Shown here: one piece after another, positions 40,430-52,213 of the stretch
Numbering within the stretch: position 1 is the stretch's first letter
Layout of the letters: the number at the start of each line of letters is the position of its first letter
Source of the DNA: Siphonodentalium dalli
Lineage: Eukaryota; Mollusca; Scaphopoda; Gadilida; Siphonodentaliidae
Assembly (NCBI GenBank): GCA_032622095.1
Contig: CP136067.1
Coordinates: 174,442,556 to 174,506,555 of the forward strand
Direction of reading: 5' to 3'
Length of the DNA stretch: 64,000 nucleotides
Notes under the pieces: generated by a model
The model's input: only the letters and a program-made list of their open reading frames with translations
Told to the model about the DNA's origin: nothing
The model's database searches: none
Program-made: the position numbers and the translations under genes

Positions 40430-41505
40430 TGGGGCGATCACATGCCAATGTAATCGATCACGATTACAATTACTTTTGATTTACATGATTACGATTACTG
40501 ATTACATTTTTCCCAATGTAATTGATTACGATTACAATTACTTTAGTAAATGTAATCGATTACTTTTTGATTACATCTGATTACAATTGTTATTTTCTAA
40601 CCATTTTGATCGCATAGGAATAAATAATGAAATAAATCAAATTAAAATATCAAATTTGATTGAATAAAACATCACTACATAACATGACACAAGAAACGAC
40701 TAAAACAATAGAAAGAAGCAAGCAATAAACACATAAACGTTTTACATTTACATGTATTGGTGAGATTTCATTATGAAGTTGTGCACCATAATATGGGAAT
40801 ATATTATGTTTTATGTGTATTTATTTATGTAAATATATTTTTTATATATTTTTAAATTTTCTTACATGCATTGACACTAACGCATAATATTTATGAAACT
40901 ATCAATAGAAACAATTATAAATTATTTGCAAGTTCTGTTAGATTCAACACCCAACACATTAAAAATAACACTACAGTTTTTTTCATGATCATCTATTGAT
41001 ATCCTGATTAGGATTAAATGAGGCTTAACTCCATGAGTGCAGTAAATGACAAACCAGCTAATTAGGTCTACTGATGTACATCACACGTTCTTTGTTCAGT
41101 TAATAAGCCCTATTATACCAGTGTGACTGTACAGCCATTGTTTGCAGCAGTCCAAATAATATTTAATCCTAATTGAAGTTGGCGAGCCTATTTTATTCTT
41201 ATTAGAACATTTCATTGTCTGTATCATAAGTTTATTGCCATATAAGCTGTATTCAACATTTCAGCAATTATGTGTTATATGTGTCCACTGCCAGAATGTA
41301 CACAGTGTAGCACTAACAACACACATGAAACAATTGTACTAACTTTATGATATGTTGTTTGTATCTGTGTACACTCCACAGTACTACAATGTGAGACTAT
41401 GAATATCCAATAGCCATATATGGCTATTTCAGTAAAAGTAATCAAAAAATAATCAAAATGTAATCATGATTACAGGTACATTTGAAAGTAATCGATAACT
41501 GTTGT
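40430..41505. mobile_element. Probable non-autonomous DNA transposon with subterminal repeats
   Basis: Both ends are built of repeated variants of gattacgattaca / taatcgattac (40440-40600 and 41440-41500), enclosing about 850 bases of AT-rich unique DNA. Exact ends and target duplication are not clear. Confidence 0.5.
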
Positions 41506-42019
41506 GTACAAAGCCATTTGTTCGTATTTTCAGAATCCACATGCTCCATATATGTTCTTGAATACTACAGATACTGTCATTTTATCAACTCGCTCGGATT
41601 AGCCAAATACCACGAAAATGGCAACTTTAGTAGAAACATATAACCTTTTCTTAGCACCATTTCCCCACACCAGGATAATAGCAATTTAGCGGGTCCACTT
41701 AATAGGGATATGACTGTACCCAGCACTGGCCAGTGGCAGACTGCACCAGATGCATGCGTGATATTGCATACTTGAAAGCAGCATAATGTATAAGCCGCAA
41801 CAATCAAAGGGAAGGGACATAAGGCAGTTAAATGCACTCGCAGTCGTTAAATGTGTAAAAAAAAAATGAAAGTGACAATGACACTGTAGCTCAACTTGGA
41901 AAAAAGTTTATTGTTTTCTGAGCAATGAATAGATAAATACACGATAAAGAAGAAGGAATACCAAAACGTTACAGTAAAGGTCTTGTATTGTGTAAATGAA
42001 TTTATTTTCATTTGAAACA

Positions 42020-43070
42020 TCTCTCCAATAAATGTGGGCTGCAGGGTGGATCGATAGATTCAAATTTCAAATCCAATATGGCTGCTGGCAGCCATGTTTT
42101 ATAACGAATTTCGGAAATAATCGATGGCTCCAATCTAGAGGACACCCCGAATATCGATATGAAGTTTGGTGACAATTGGATTAGGGGTGTGGCCTGTTGG
42201 GTGTGCCGAATGATTTAGTAAGGCAAATAGTAAAATCAAAGATAGCCACTGACAGCAATGTTATTTAACGAATTTCGAAAAACAAATCGATGGCTCCCAC
42301 ATAGAAGGCACCATGAACATTCTTATAATGTTTGGTGATAATCGGATGAGGGATGTGGTTCGTTGGGTGAACCAAAGGATTTAGTCATACAAAGAGTAAA
42401 ATCCAAGATGGCTGCCGGCGCCATGTTTTTCATTGAAAATTGTTCGAATTCGATGGCACTCATCTAGAGGTGATCCTAAACATGCCTGCAATTTTAAAAA
42501 CTATTCTCCAATAAATGCGGGCTTCGGGCTGAGCCGATGGATTCAAATTTGAAATCCAAGATAGCTGCTGGCGGCTATGTATTTTAACGAATTTCGGAAA
42601 CAAATTGACGGCTCCCATCTAGAGGTCACCCCGAAGATCCATATGTAGTTTGGTGATGATTGGATGAGGGGTGTCGCCTGTAGGGTGAGCCAAATTAGTT
42701 AGTCATGCAAAGAGTAAAATCCAAGATGGCTGCCAGCGGCCATATTTTTCATCGAAAATCGCTAAAATTTGACAGCTCCCATCTAGAGGTGATCCTAAAG
42801 ATGCTGTAAATTTTCAAAATATTTCTCTAATACATGCGGACAGTAGGGTGTGCCAATGGATTCAAATTTGAAATTCAAAATGGCTGCTGGCGGCCATGTT
42901 TAAAAAAAAAAGAATTTCGAGAAAAAATAGATGACTCCCATCTAGAGGTCACCCCGAAGATCCGTATGCAGTTTGGTGATAATCGGACGAGGGATGCGGC
43001 CTGTAGACGGACGACGGAAGCCAACCCACGGCAATAGCTCAAACTTTACAAAGTAAAGCTGAGCTAAAAA
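42020..43070 (+). repeat. Degenerate ~160-bp tandem repeat ending in a GACGGACGACGG motif
   Basis: Repeated blocks ttcaaatttgaaatccaaga, tggctgctggcggccatg and catctagaggtcaccccgaa. The end gacggacgacggaag...ctgagctaaaaa resembles the 3' ends of common mollusc repeats. Confidence 0.7.
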
Positions 43071-43808
43071 TGTTTCTATATTTAAAGCCACATGGCGGTT
43101 TGCGCTCCAAAATATACATACTATTATTCGCTTTTGAATTTTTCTCAGTATCGAAATAGGTCAATGTAGTTGGTGTCTGACGAAGTGGCTAAGTGTGATG
43201 AAGTGAAACAGATGTTGCCGGCATGGCCCTGGCGGCACGAAGAATGAGATCACGTGTATCAGTTAAATTCAAAACAAACGTGCTTTAAGAATAAGCCCCT
43301 GACTGATGGGGTGGTGCACTATGAGAAGTTGCTCGTCGTACATGTATGTAGAACTTTGCGTCATCCGAATCCCACAAACTTGTGAGCGATCCTGCTATAA
43401 TAACTTTAGCATACTTAATCAATTGTAGTATATTGTAAAGCGGGTGGTACTGCCAGTGAAGCGCCTTGTGTGTCAGGAACGCATTGCCCCGTTGTTCAAT
43501 GTCATATAATGGTTAGTTGTTAGGTGGGACCAAAATCCCAACTGACCGGTTGGTACAATACGGAGTGGCGCCAGGTAACTAGCAATTCGAGGTCGAAACG
43601 AATATAGTCGCCAAGAGCAAATGTTGAACCATGTACTAATTCGCGGGGATCTATTGGTCAGGCCATAGAATCCAACACGCGCGGACATATGAGATAATAC
43701 ACAAATAAACTAAGTATTAATGGAAGAGTTAAGCCCAAATATCATACGTCATGTTTTCGTCATGATGTCCTAGATTGGGTGTAATAACAAGTCGAATTGA
43801 AACGTGAT

Positions 43809-43810
<2 letters not shown>

Positions 43811-43840
<30 letters not shown>
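43811..43840. repeat. (AT)n microsatellite
   Basis: About 15 AT units. Confidence 0.9.
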
Positions 43841-43842
<2 letters not shown>

Positions 43843-43979
43843 GTTACCACTCATCGTACCCGCTGTTTACATACATGTATGAACATATACATGTGCCACG
43901 TATTTAAGAAGTATAAAATTCAACACAGGACACCTCAAACAACCGAGTATTTCCGCTCTGTCAAGGCATCATGTACACT

Positions 43980-44330
43980 GATTAAAGCCACATGGCGGTT
44001 TGAGGTCCAAAATGCACATAATATTATTCGCTTTTGAATTTTTATATCAGTATCGAAATAGGTCGATCAATACCTACGAGCATGTTATAACCCAACAAAA
44101 GACGCATTGAAGTAATGGAAAATACAACTAGTAATGAAACATACAACTGTGAATACGGTGTTTGGGTCCCAAACACAAAACAGCCATTTGCACGACATGG
44201 AACAGGAAAGAGCGTTCCGTGGTAGTCTATTCCTGAAATGGTAGCAAAATAAAGAGCATTTGTCTGACTTCTGGCGAAAAGTTGAAGACAGCAGAAAAAT
44301 GGCTGTGACTTTGGCAAGTGTTTTTCAGAG
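43980..44330 (-). repeat. Interspersed repeat, uninterrupted relative of 2585-3404
   Basis: Runs from aaagccacatggcggtttg to gaaaaatggctgtgac in reverse orientation. Confidence 0.7.
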
Positions 44331-44629
44331 CATATGAAGCCGGTATATCAATAGTTTGTTTATTTATCGACCCATCGCTCCAAATTACGTAGAAAAGAAA
44401 ATGGAGGTTAGAATGAGCCATGTCAGTTTAAAGGCTTTAAATTCTTTAAATCAGCCATTATCGGCTGTGCCTTGGGTTAAAGTTTATACTAGCCATCTGA
44501 ACAGACGATGGGAATATCTGTCTATACGTCCGTTGAAAATGGTCGTATTATGTAATCAGTCTGTCCGTCCGTTTAGACGTCTGTCTGTCCGCCGCCCGTC
44601 AACATTTTGGCTTCCGGTGATAAGCTATT

Positions 44630-44735
44630 AGCCCTTTCATGACTGGAGCTTCCTGGAATATTGCGAAAACCTTGTGCGAATGCACTCTCTTATACTTTGG
44701 CCTGATAACATTTATCTTGACCTTATACTCTACTT
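44630..44735. mobile_element. Remnant of a piggyBac-like MITE
   Basis: Starts ccctttcatgactggagctt and keeps part of one decayed hairpin; no right end. Confidence 0.6.
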
Positions 44736-44856
44736 TAGTGGAATACTAGCCCTGCGTTCAGTTTTGCACGGAAACCACAAGCCGTCCGTACCCACCTTAC
44801 GTATCGAAAGTTCTTCTATAATTAGCCCTTATTACTGAATGATTCTGAAACTGCCT

Positions 44857-45255
44857 TTAACCCTTTACCCAACAAACCGGCCAAAACCGGCCAAATAAAG
44901 CTTCAACAGCCTAAATTATCTTGGGTCTGTCTCAATAGAACCATACAAATATGGATATCATTGGAACCGGCTCCTTGACCACATTGTGATAGTTACAGTT
45001 ATGCCCTGTGCCAATGCATTCTCTTATATATGCGAGTCGACCATAGGTCGCCTCGCATATATAAGAGAATGCATTGGCCTAAAAAAAATCTTTTTTAACA
45101 CTTTTTACCATTTTTTCTTACATTCTTTAACAATTTTATAATTTGTAATGTGTTAAGCCAATGCATTCTCTTATATATGCGAGGCGACCTATGGTCGACT
45201 CGCATATATAAGAGAATGCATTGGCACAGGGCCCTTCTGTTGGGTAAAGGGTTAA
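44857..45255. mobile_element. piggyBac-like MITE with two hairpins
   Basis: TTAA at both ends, ccctttacccaaca / tgttgggtaaaggg. Same subfamily as 22248-22612, about 90% similar by eye. Palindromes near 45008-45079 and 45153-45226. Confidence 0.9.
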
Positions 45256-45569
45256 AGCAGGGTGATATGTCTGTCATTATCTCAAGTTATGTCAGCTTCT
45301 GGTGAAGTCGTGGACTCAAGTGTCTTTGGGCATCCCTCATTTACTCACATATATGGGTCATACAAAAGAACTATTAAATTGAGAGGGGTTAAGGAAAGGG
45401 TAACTCGACCCTTTCGAAGATCCCGGGGTTAGCCCCCCAAAACTACCAACCCTGCTATTAAATTGTACACACTCCAGGATAGACACCTTACGTCTTCCCA
45501 CCCTAATGATGGTATCAGTACTCTACCCCTTGGAATCAGGAATAAAAAAAGGTGGAATCTAGGATACAG

Positions 45570-45990
45570 TTTAAAGCCTCAGGGCGGTTTGCGCTCAAAA
45601 ATACACATAATATTATTCGCTTTTGATTTTTTCTTGGTATCGAAATAGGTCGATAAATATCTTAACTACCTTTCTACGAGCATTATTGAAGTATTGAAAA
45701 ATACAACTGTGAATACGGTGTATTGGGTCCCAAACACTTGCCAGTCACAGCCATTTTTGAGCCGTTTTCAACTTTTCGCCAGATATCAGACAAACGATCT
45801 TTATTGCTACCATATCAGGAATAAACTACCACGGAACGCTCTTGTCTGTTCCATGTGCAAATGGATGGTTTGTGTTTGGAAACCAAACACCGTATTCACA
45901 GTTGTATTTTTCATTTCTTCAATGCGTCATTTGGGTTACATAATGCTCGTAGAAAGTTAGTTCAGATATGTATCGACCTCTTTGTAGTGT
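45570..45990. repeat. Inverted-repeat relative of the 2.6-kb repeat
   Basis: Left part is the inverted form of the right part (tcgaaataggtcgataaata versus atgtatcgacctctttgtag). Confidence 0.65.
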
Positions 45991-46217
45991 TTAAAATGTA
46001 TGTACCACATCATCCGATAACGACATCATATTTTATCAACAACCCCATGTGGAATAGAATAGGCCTACCGCCCCACTGCGAGGGGTAAGAATCCCATAAT
46101 GAGGCATCCCGTTTGCCGTGGGGTGTATCACGAGAGGTATCATGTAGGAGTCCTGTGGGTACTAGGGTGGTCGTATAATGTGAGACATCGACCTGCGGAT
46201 ACGGCTTATTGCAGCTG

Positions 46218-46627
46218 AATAGGTCACCACTCTCACCGGTTTTCTGTGATAAAGTTACCCAGGTTCCTGAAATTGTGATAACGTTACCCAGGTTGGAGAG
46301 GATTGTGATAAAGTTACCCAGGTTAAGAATATTTCATGTTTAGCAACAAATTATTCATTTTTGCGATCAAAATGACGAGCTACAGTACTAATATTTCTTA
46401 ATGTGTGCTTAATTGGGACTTTTACTTGCCAAAACTGAACAGTATTTCCCTCAGTCACTTTTAAATCAAGTTCTTATTGTGAGATTTGCTTAACCTGTGT
46501 AACTTTATCACAATTCTCTCCAACCTGGGTAACTTTAGCACAATTTCAGGAACCTGGGTAACTTTAGCACAATTTCAGGAACATGGGTAACTTTATCACA
46601 GAAAACCGGTGAGAGTTACCTATTCCG
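46218..46627. mobile_element. Fold-back element with repeated gttacccaggtt units
   Basis: Left arm aataggtcaccactctcacc and right arm ggtgagagttacctatt. Both contain three copies of ttatcacaatt..acctgggtaac. Confidence 0.85.
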
Positions 46628-46639
46628 CCTTAGTGCATG

Positions 46640-46905
46640 GTCCTCTTTGGTCCTACATATCTTCATGGCGGGCGATAGAGTTGACCCCACTCACCCCATC
46701 GTGCTTGCCACGCCTCTCTACAGTGTTTCAGATTACATTTCGGTTGTATTTTGATTCTGCTGTCTAGTTGTGTGTTCTGTATGTTGTTTCTTTCGTGTCA
46801 TGTCTCTTTGCAGTTCGTCTTCATGAGTGTTAAATGTTTCAATCTTATAATGTTCACGTCTGTCTACAGTGAGCAGTTCTCGGAAGGCTGCTATATGCAG
46901 TGGCT
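46640..46905 (+). repeat. Interspersed repeat shared with 3.64-3.91 kb
   Basis: See 3640-3910. Confidence 0.65.
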
Positions 46906-47374
46906 AAACGGGGCACTGTTCAGCTATGTACCGGTCGTTGTTCGACCATAATTGGAAGGGTAGTCCGAAACGGCTGCTGGGCTAGTTGTCGATTATTTGC
47001 TTTTCATATGGCAACTCAAAACAAACAAAAACATAAGAATGATAATTCCCTAAGTTTCACTGCTGTTGAGGTCTACCCTCAGTACTTGGTTCTTGGTTTT
47101 GATCCAAATATCAAGAGATCTTCTGTATTTGTCATTGATAAAAGCTACAAAGCATAGTCGGACAAATAAAATATGTCAAACCGATGAGGACTGGGCCGCT
47201 AAGTGGCTCTCTTCTGATTGAATGTTTAAGAGAAATTGAATCTGACGCTCTTTTGCAATTAACATATATTGCACAAACACCATTCTTGATTACTCCTCAC
47301 AAGGCATTGAACAGTAGCAGAGCTGTGTTGTGAACATTCTTTGTAAACATACACCCAGATTCATACAGATACTG

Positions 47375-47640
47375 AGTCTATCGTTATCCCGCCAACTTTT
47401 CATTTCTCGGAAGGCTTGTGGTATTCCCTCGAAATACGTCACATCGCGATACATTATAATTGTTTCGATTGGACTCTGTTACCTTGGTGCTACTGTACTA
47501 GTAGTGAGTTCTGATTGGCGCTACTGACGTGGACTTCCGGGGTTGGGAAATGAGAACTCTGCGAAAGGTCACCAGACACACTATTTTATATTTTGGTATG
47601 TAGTTTACTCCAGACTGTGAACTCGCGTTATAGCTGATTC
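47375..47640 (+). repeat. Interspersed repeat shared with 57.05-57.29 kb
   Basis: Both copies share tttcatttctc, gcttgtggt, ttacgtcacatc-like and gagttctgattg blocks. Confidence 0.65.
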
Positions 47641-48039
47641 TTCTCAGTGATAGATATCGGCTGAGTTGGCACCACATGGAGTTACAGAAATCGAATAGTT
47701 ATCTTCTTACATGCAATCGGTGCTAACATCCACCAGCAATGAATTAAGTTCTAAATCCATAACGATGTTTTCACTGCCATGGATATGGTCATGGTCAGGA
47801 ACATTGTAAAAGTAAAGAGACCATATTCTGATTCTGGAAATTACCATAAGTATTGCACAAAATCAAAAAAAATAGTTGGTGCTCGACGGTCAATTCAATT
47901 ACATACTCGCGGCCGTTTTTTACAAAAAAAGTGTGCTGTCAACAGCATCACACATACAACAGTCAGACTAACGTCATTCGTCTATCGCAAGTTAAACGTT
48001 TCGACTCTCAGAAAGAGAGGGTCATATTTGAACATATGG

Positions 48040-48482
48040 GCCCGATTCGTCATCTCATGTTTAAACCTGGTCTACGTACACATCTAGGTTTAAACCGCCG
48101 TGAGTCAGAAAAATCCGTGGTTTAAACCCGCGACCGCAGGTATAAGTGACGCATTCGTCATCTCTGGTTTAAACCTGGTCCAGCCAGACCAGTGGTTTAG
48201 CAGTAGTGTCTCTGTATTGTCGAGATAGTTAATCGTACTTTCCTAATGCGGACCGCCTCGTTTTATTGATTGCGAAAATCAATAATTACGACAGCGACCA
48301 TATTTTGATTGGAAATTTATAAGCGAGAAGTACTCACACATATAAAGCGTGTGGGGATAAGTTTTTGTCAATTTCGATATTTTGTTTGCGTTTTATAAGC
48401 TTAAACCGACAACTAAACCAACTAATTCGGCGGTCCAGCTAAACCAGCTTTATCGAGGCTACACTTGAGATGACGAATCCGT
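48040..48482. mobile_element. Probable MITE with gattcgtcatct ends
   Basis: Starts gattcgtcatctcatgttta and ends gagatgacgaatc, inverted to each other, with internal gtttaaacc repeats. Another end of the family lies at 49700-49745. Confidence 0.55.
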
Positions 48483-50857
48483 CTTTTCTTCATCGTGGTT
48501 TAGAATTGTCAAACAATCAATCAAAGGGTGGAGCTGTAAATTGTCTCGACTGAGGGCGTGTCTAAGTGGCAGCTGCCGACTGGTGTTATCAGGTCACAGT
48601 TGATTTATTCGCACGCGAGCTTTGCTCAGATAAGGACTTGTTCCTTCAGTATGATATTTACAACTATCTTGTGGGGTTTTGTTTTGGCTTGTGGCAATCA
48701 CAAATACTGGTGTTTACTAGGAATTCATTTGAATGGTTCAACGTTTTAATATATTTTGACACCAAAACGATGCTACTGCGTGACCAGATATGCTATGCAT
48801 ATAGTTTGCAATCCTAAACTTATATTGCTATATGAGTCAAATAACTTATGACAACTTATTTTGATGTAGATCATGCCACAAAGCTCTACTCTGGCTCCGC
48901 CCATAAATTCCCATAATATTCTACCAGTTCAAAACCTGGGAACTTTTTGATTTTCTGCATGCCGCTTCTGGTGTGTACTCACTTTTACTTGACAGACTTC
49001 TTGGTCTAGGATTGACTCGATTATGGAGCCTTTATTCGGCGTCAGAGGGGCCTGCGGCCCCTTCGTGCGACAGGAGCCTGCGTCACATTTGCGCACATTT
49101 TGATCATTTGAACATTTTAATTTAAAACATTTAAAAATTAAATTTAAAACAAACAAATATTAATATAAATTTTGAATATTGTTTCTTGTTAGATACAACT
49201 CCTTACTCAATTTAACAACACAATATTTTCATTTGTTTTAAATTAAATTTTTCTTATTTTTAAATCAGTTGTAGAACGGTTGCGAACAGACAAACGGACA
49301 TACATATGTACAGCTCCTATACCCTTTAATATATACAGATATACATGTAAATACACCAAATGTTGTCTTTGCGGGTAAAGCATCTTGCAGAAAATCAATC
49401 ACAAACAGCGCGTGAAGCTCGTGTTGAGAGACATGACCTTTGTCAAATTAATTTAAACCCACAAAGAGATCGGATTAATGGTTCATGAGCGATACTCATT
49501 TCTCAATGAATAAATCGTGCACGCGTTCACGGTGATTTATGACATGTCAATAACCATTATATCGGCTTGTCTTTTGGTCCGATAGGTAAGAGGGTAGTTT
49601 GACTGTATGCTCATATCACCAAATCGAGTTGTCAATTAGTAACTGAACGACAAAAACGCTCCCTTAGACCCGGTTTGGTTGGACCGCCAATGTAGGTTTA
49701 AACCAGGTTTAAACTCGAAGGTTTAAACCGAAGATGACGAATCCGGCATCAAAGTTTGAGCAGATGTTTGATGAGAAACGCTTAACTCCAAAAAACACCA
49801 AACGGATTGAAGCTGTCGGTTGGGTGAAATATGGTATTTTGTTACACCAACCCGACCGTTAGCTTGACGCATTGGTAAAGGTTCATGCGCTATTTATCAT
49901 ATATTATAAATAGCTTGTCAATGCATAATCTGATGCTAGAAACTACTATACATATTTCGATGTGCAGCCTCGGTAATTTAATGCTATTCATTTGATATTA
50001 GTTATGTATTCTTGTACTAGTTTTATGCATTATATATTTTATTGCTTGCAAACTAGTCAGTTCTTAAATGTATAGTCCTGATTTCAAGCGGAAACATTTC
50101 CTCCTGAGTGATTTTATTTGTACATATAGCTCATAGTTTTAATCTAATCCACTGTCTTATTTATATACACAGTTGCTGGGCTAAGATCTTGTTGATACCT
50201 GATTCTGTTCTTGGTCGTGGTATAGCCTAGTGGCTAAACCGATGTTAAACCCTCAATCAATCATTTACCAACAAAGGGATCCAACTAGTATTGGATTATG
50301 AGTGTGACAGAAGCAAAACGGCGGTGGGTTCCAACATTCTTATGTTAATGAAGCTATTCTTTTTATCTTCCTCGTTCCTTCGGCTGCTTTTTGAGCGATC
50401 GTTGTGCTATCGTGCCCACCAAAGATTAATGAAGGGGCAATTTCATAGTATTTGATGCGGTCTGTATATATAATGAATACCTTATTCCACAACAAAACCA
50501 TCGCTGTCATATGATGATGCTATCATATCATTTAAATCTCATTAATTGGCATGGACGCATTATGTAGTAGGTGTGCCCATGCATGTCTAAGTAGAGTCAA
50601 TTGCCTACATTTTCCTAGAACTGTACCAGGATAGTTCAAACTTTTGAAGTTCTTTCTCTTATAATTCATACATGTTTAATAGCGTAATGTTCATCTGAAT
50701 ATGATCCAGGATTGTATCTTTCATTTTCTTTATATACTTGATGCATAATCAAGTGACTATTACTCCCGAAATATAGGCTGATACATGAGACTGACAGAAG
50801 AAAACGTAATCTTTAAATGGTTGAATCTATCAACGCAATCGTATTACACCCTTGCGA

Positions 50858-51194
50858 CATATCCTCGCGCAAATATCACATAATCAACATATAATGTGAA
50901 ATAGGTACATAATGTGATAATTTTGATTCTGAAATAATTTAATAATGGCGTCATATCCGTTATATCGTTTTATGGCACGGGCCACAGTGAAAACACATGA
51001 TAAAGGGCGTACACCTGAAATGTCGTGGATTGGTTCATATGTGTCATTATCCGCCCATAATCTGCTTAGAACATAAAATTCTTTCATTTCATTTTCAGCA
51101 CATTATCGACTGAAAATGAGGCGATACTAAGCAGATTATCTACCTAAATCAAGTACTTTATAAGCAGATAATGTGCGGATTTCAGGGAGAACAG
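50858..51194 (+). mobile_element. MITE family M1, intergenic copy
   Basis: Starts atatcctcgcgcaaatatca, ends gatttcagggagaacag; diverged from the others. Confidence 0.8.
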
Positions 51195-52131
51195 ACGTGT
51201 CCTATTTTCACATATGTTTGAACTCGAAGACATTACAGGGGTCCATTTGATTCGAGAGGAATATACGCCATGTACCGGTTGCTCTAGATACCACACACGA
51301 CTCGTTGCGGTCGAAGTAAGAGAAGTTGTCTCCCAAAACAAATTTTCAACACTATTTCGACCAGTATTAAATGTGAAATTTCCTGTTTTAGACAAAAAGT
51401 AGAATATTATCGTACTTTGGATCAAATGTGTGGAATGTCATGAGTATCAGTTGAAACATTTACTACTCTATAGGATGCAAATAGGATTTCCAGGACTTGG
51501 GGGAATTTCGGTTTGGTTCAAGGGGTTGACATATGGAAATTCTACGTTGGTCACCCTCTCCCACAAGAAGCCATGCCCGACGGATAATTATACGTATACA
51601 TGGACACATATTAGGAGGTACAGCGTTATGCATGCGTACATGAATGCATGTATTCCAAAATCACATGCAGTGATTAATTACATTGACAAGCGATTGAATA
51701 TAGAAAGGCATTGATCGCCATAGAATTTAGGTGACATCGTTTATTGAGGACGCACAAAGACTATAAAACCAAACAAATACCTCAAGATATAGCGGCCATA
51801 ACCCGAGTCAACTGACTGTGAAAATCGATTAGATCTTCAAAACAATTACCATGAGAGCCAGAACCATAACAGCTACCACCGCGAACCTACATGGTCATTA
51901 AATCTACCCTTATAGAAAATTTAAGAAAAGTAAACAGTGTACTGCGAATACATAAAAGCATAGGGCAGTATACACATTTAAAACATACAGCACTGTCATG
52001 TCCATTATTGAAACTAATCACGTGATCGGTTTTGACTAATGTGCGTTTAATGTTTCTCGGGAGGGAGTGCACTTGGGAATGTCTGACATAATCTTTCTAT
52101 TAAATTAACTGAATTTCGTTCACAATTTGAT

Positions 52132-52213
52132 ATGTACCCATACAACCCGATGTATTCATCACCATATGGGGGATACCATGGTCACCCACAGTATAATATG
52201 TTTCCAAGGATAC
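52132..52213 (+). CDS. Gene 2 exon 1 (start codon)
   Basis: ATG with G at -3. An in-frame TGA lies about 48 bases upstream and no AG occurs between, so this is an initiating rather than an internal exon. 27 codons, MYPYNPMYSSPYGGYHGHPQ then YNMFPRI, donor ATAC|gtgagt, phase 1 out. The Tyr/Pro/Gly composition resembles the Tyr-rich tail of gene 1. Confidence 0.7.

Larger units (their letters stand above)
35940..52131. other. 16-kb intergenic region without convincing exons
   Basis: Both strands were read for phase-compatible exons; none was convincing. Contents are the mobile elements and repeats listed separately. The stretches about 37.2-38.5, 47.6-48.0 and 49.8-50.8 kb are AT-rich unique sequence. 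Confidence 0.55.

Noticed and set aside
41577-41837. 86-codon minus-strand frame with hydrophobic stretches
   Set aside because: No splice support, no domain, isolated in intergenic DNA.
46900-47157. Open frame ending ...VYPQYLVLGFDPNIKRSSVF
   Set aside because: Looks faintly protein-like, but its start lies in a repeat, no acceptor/donor pair supports it and no family is recognised.
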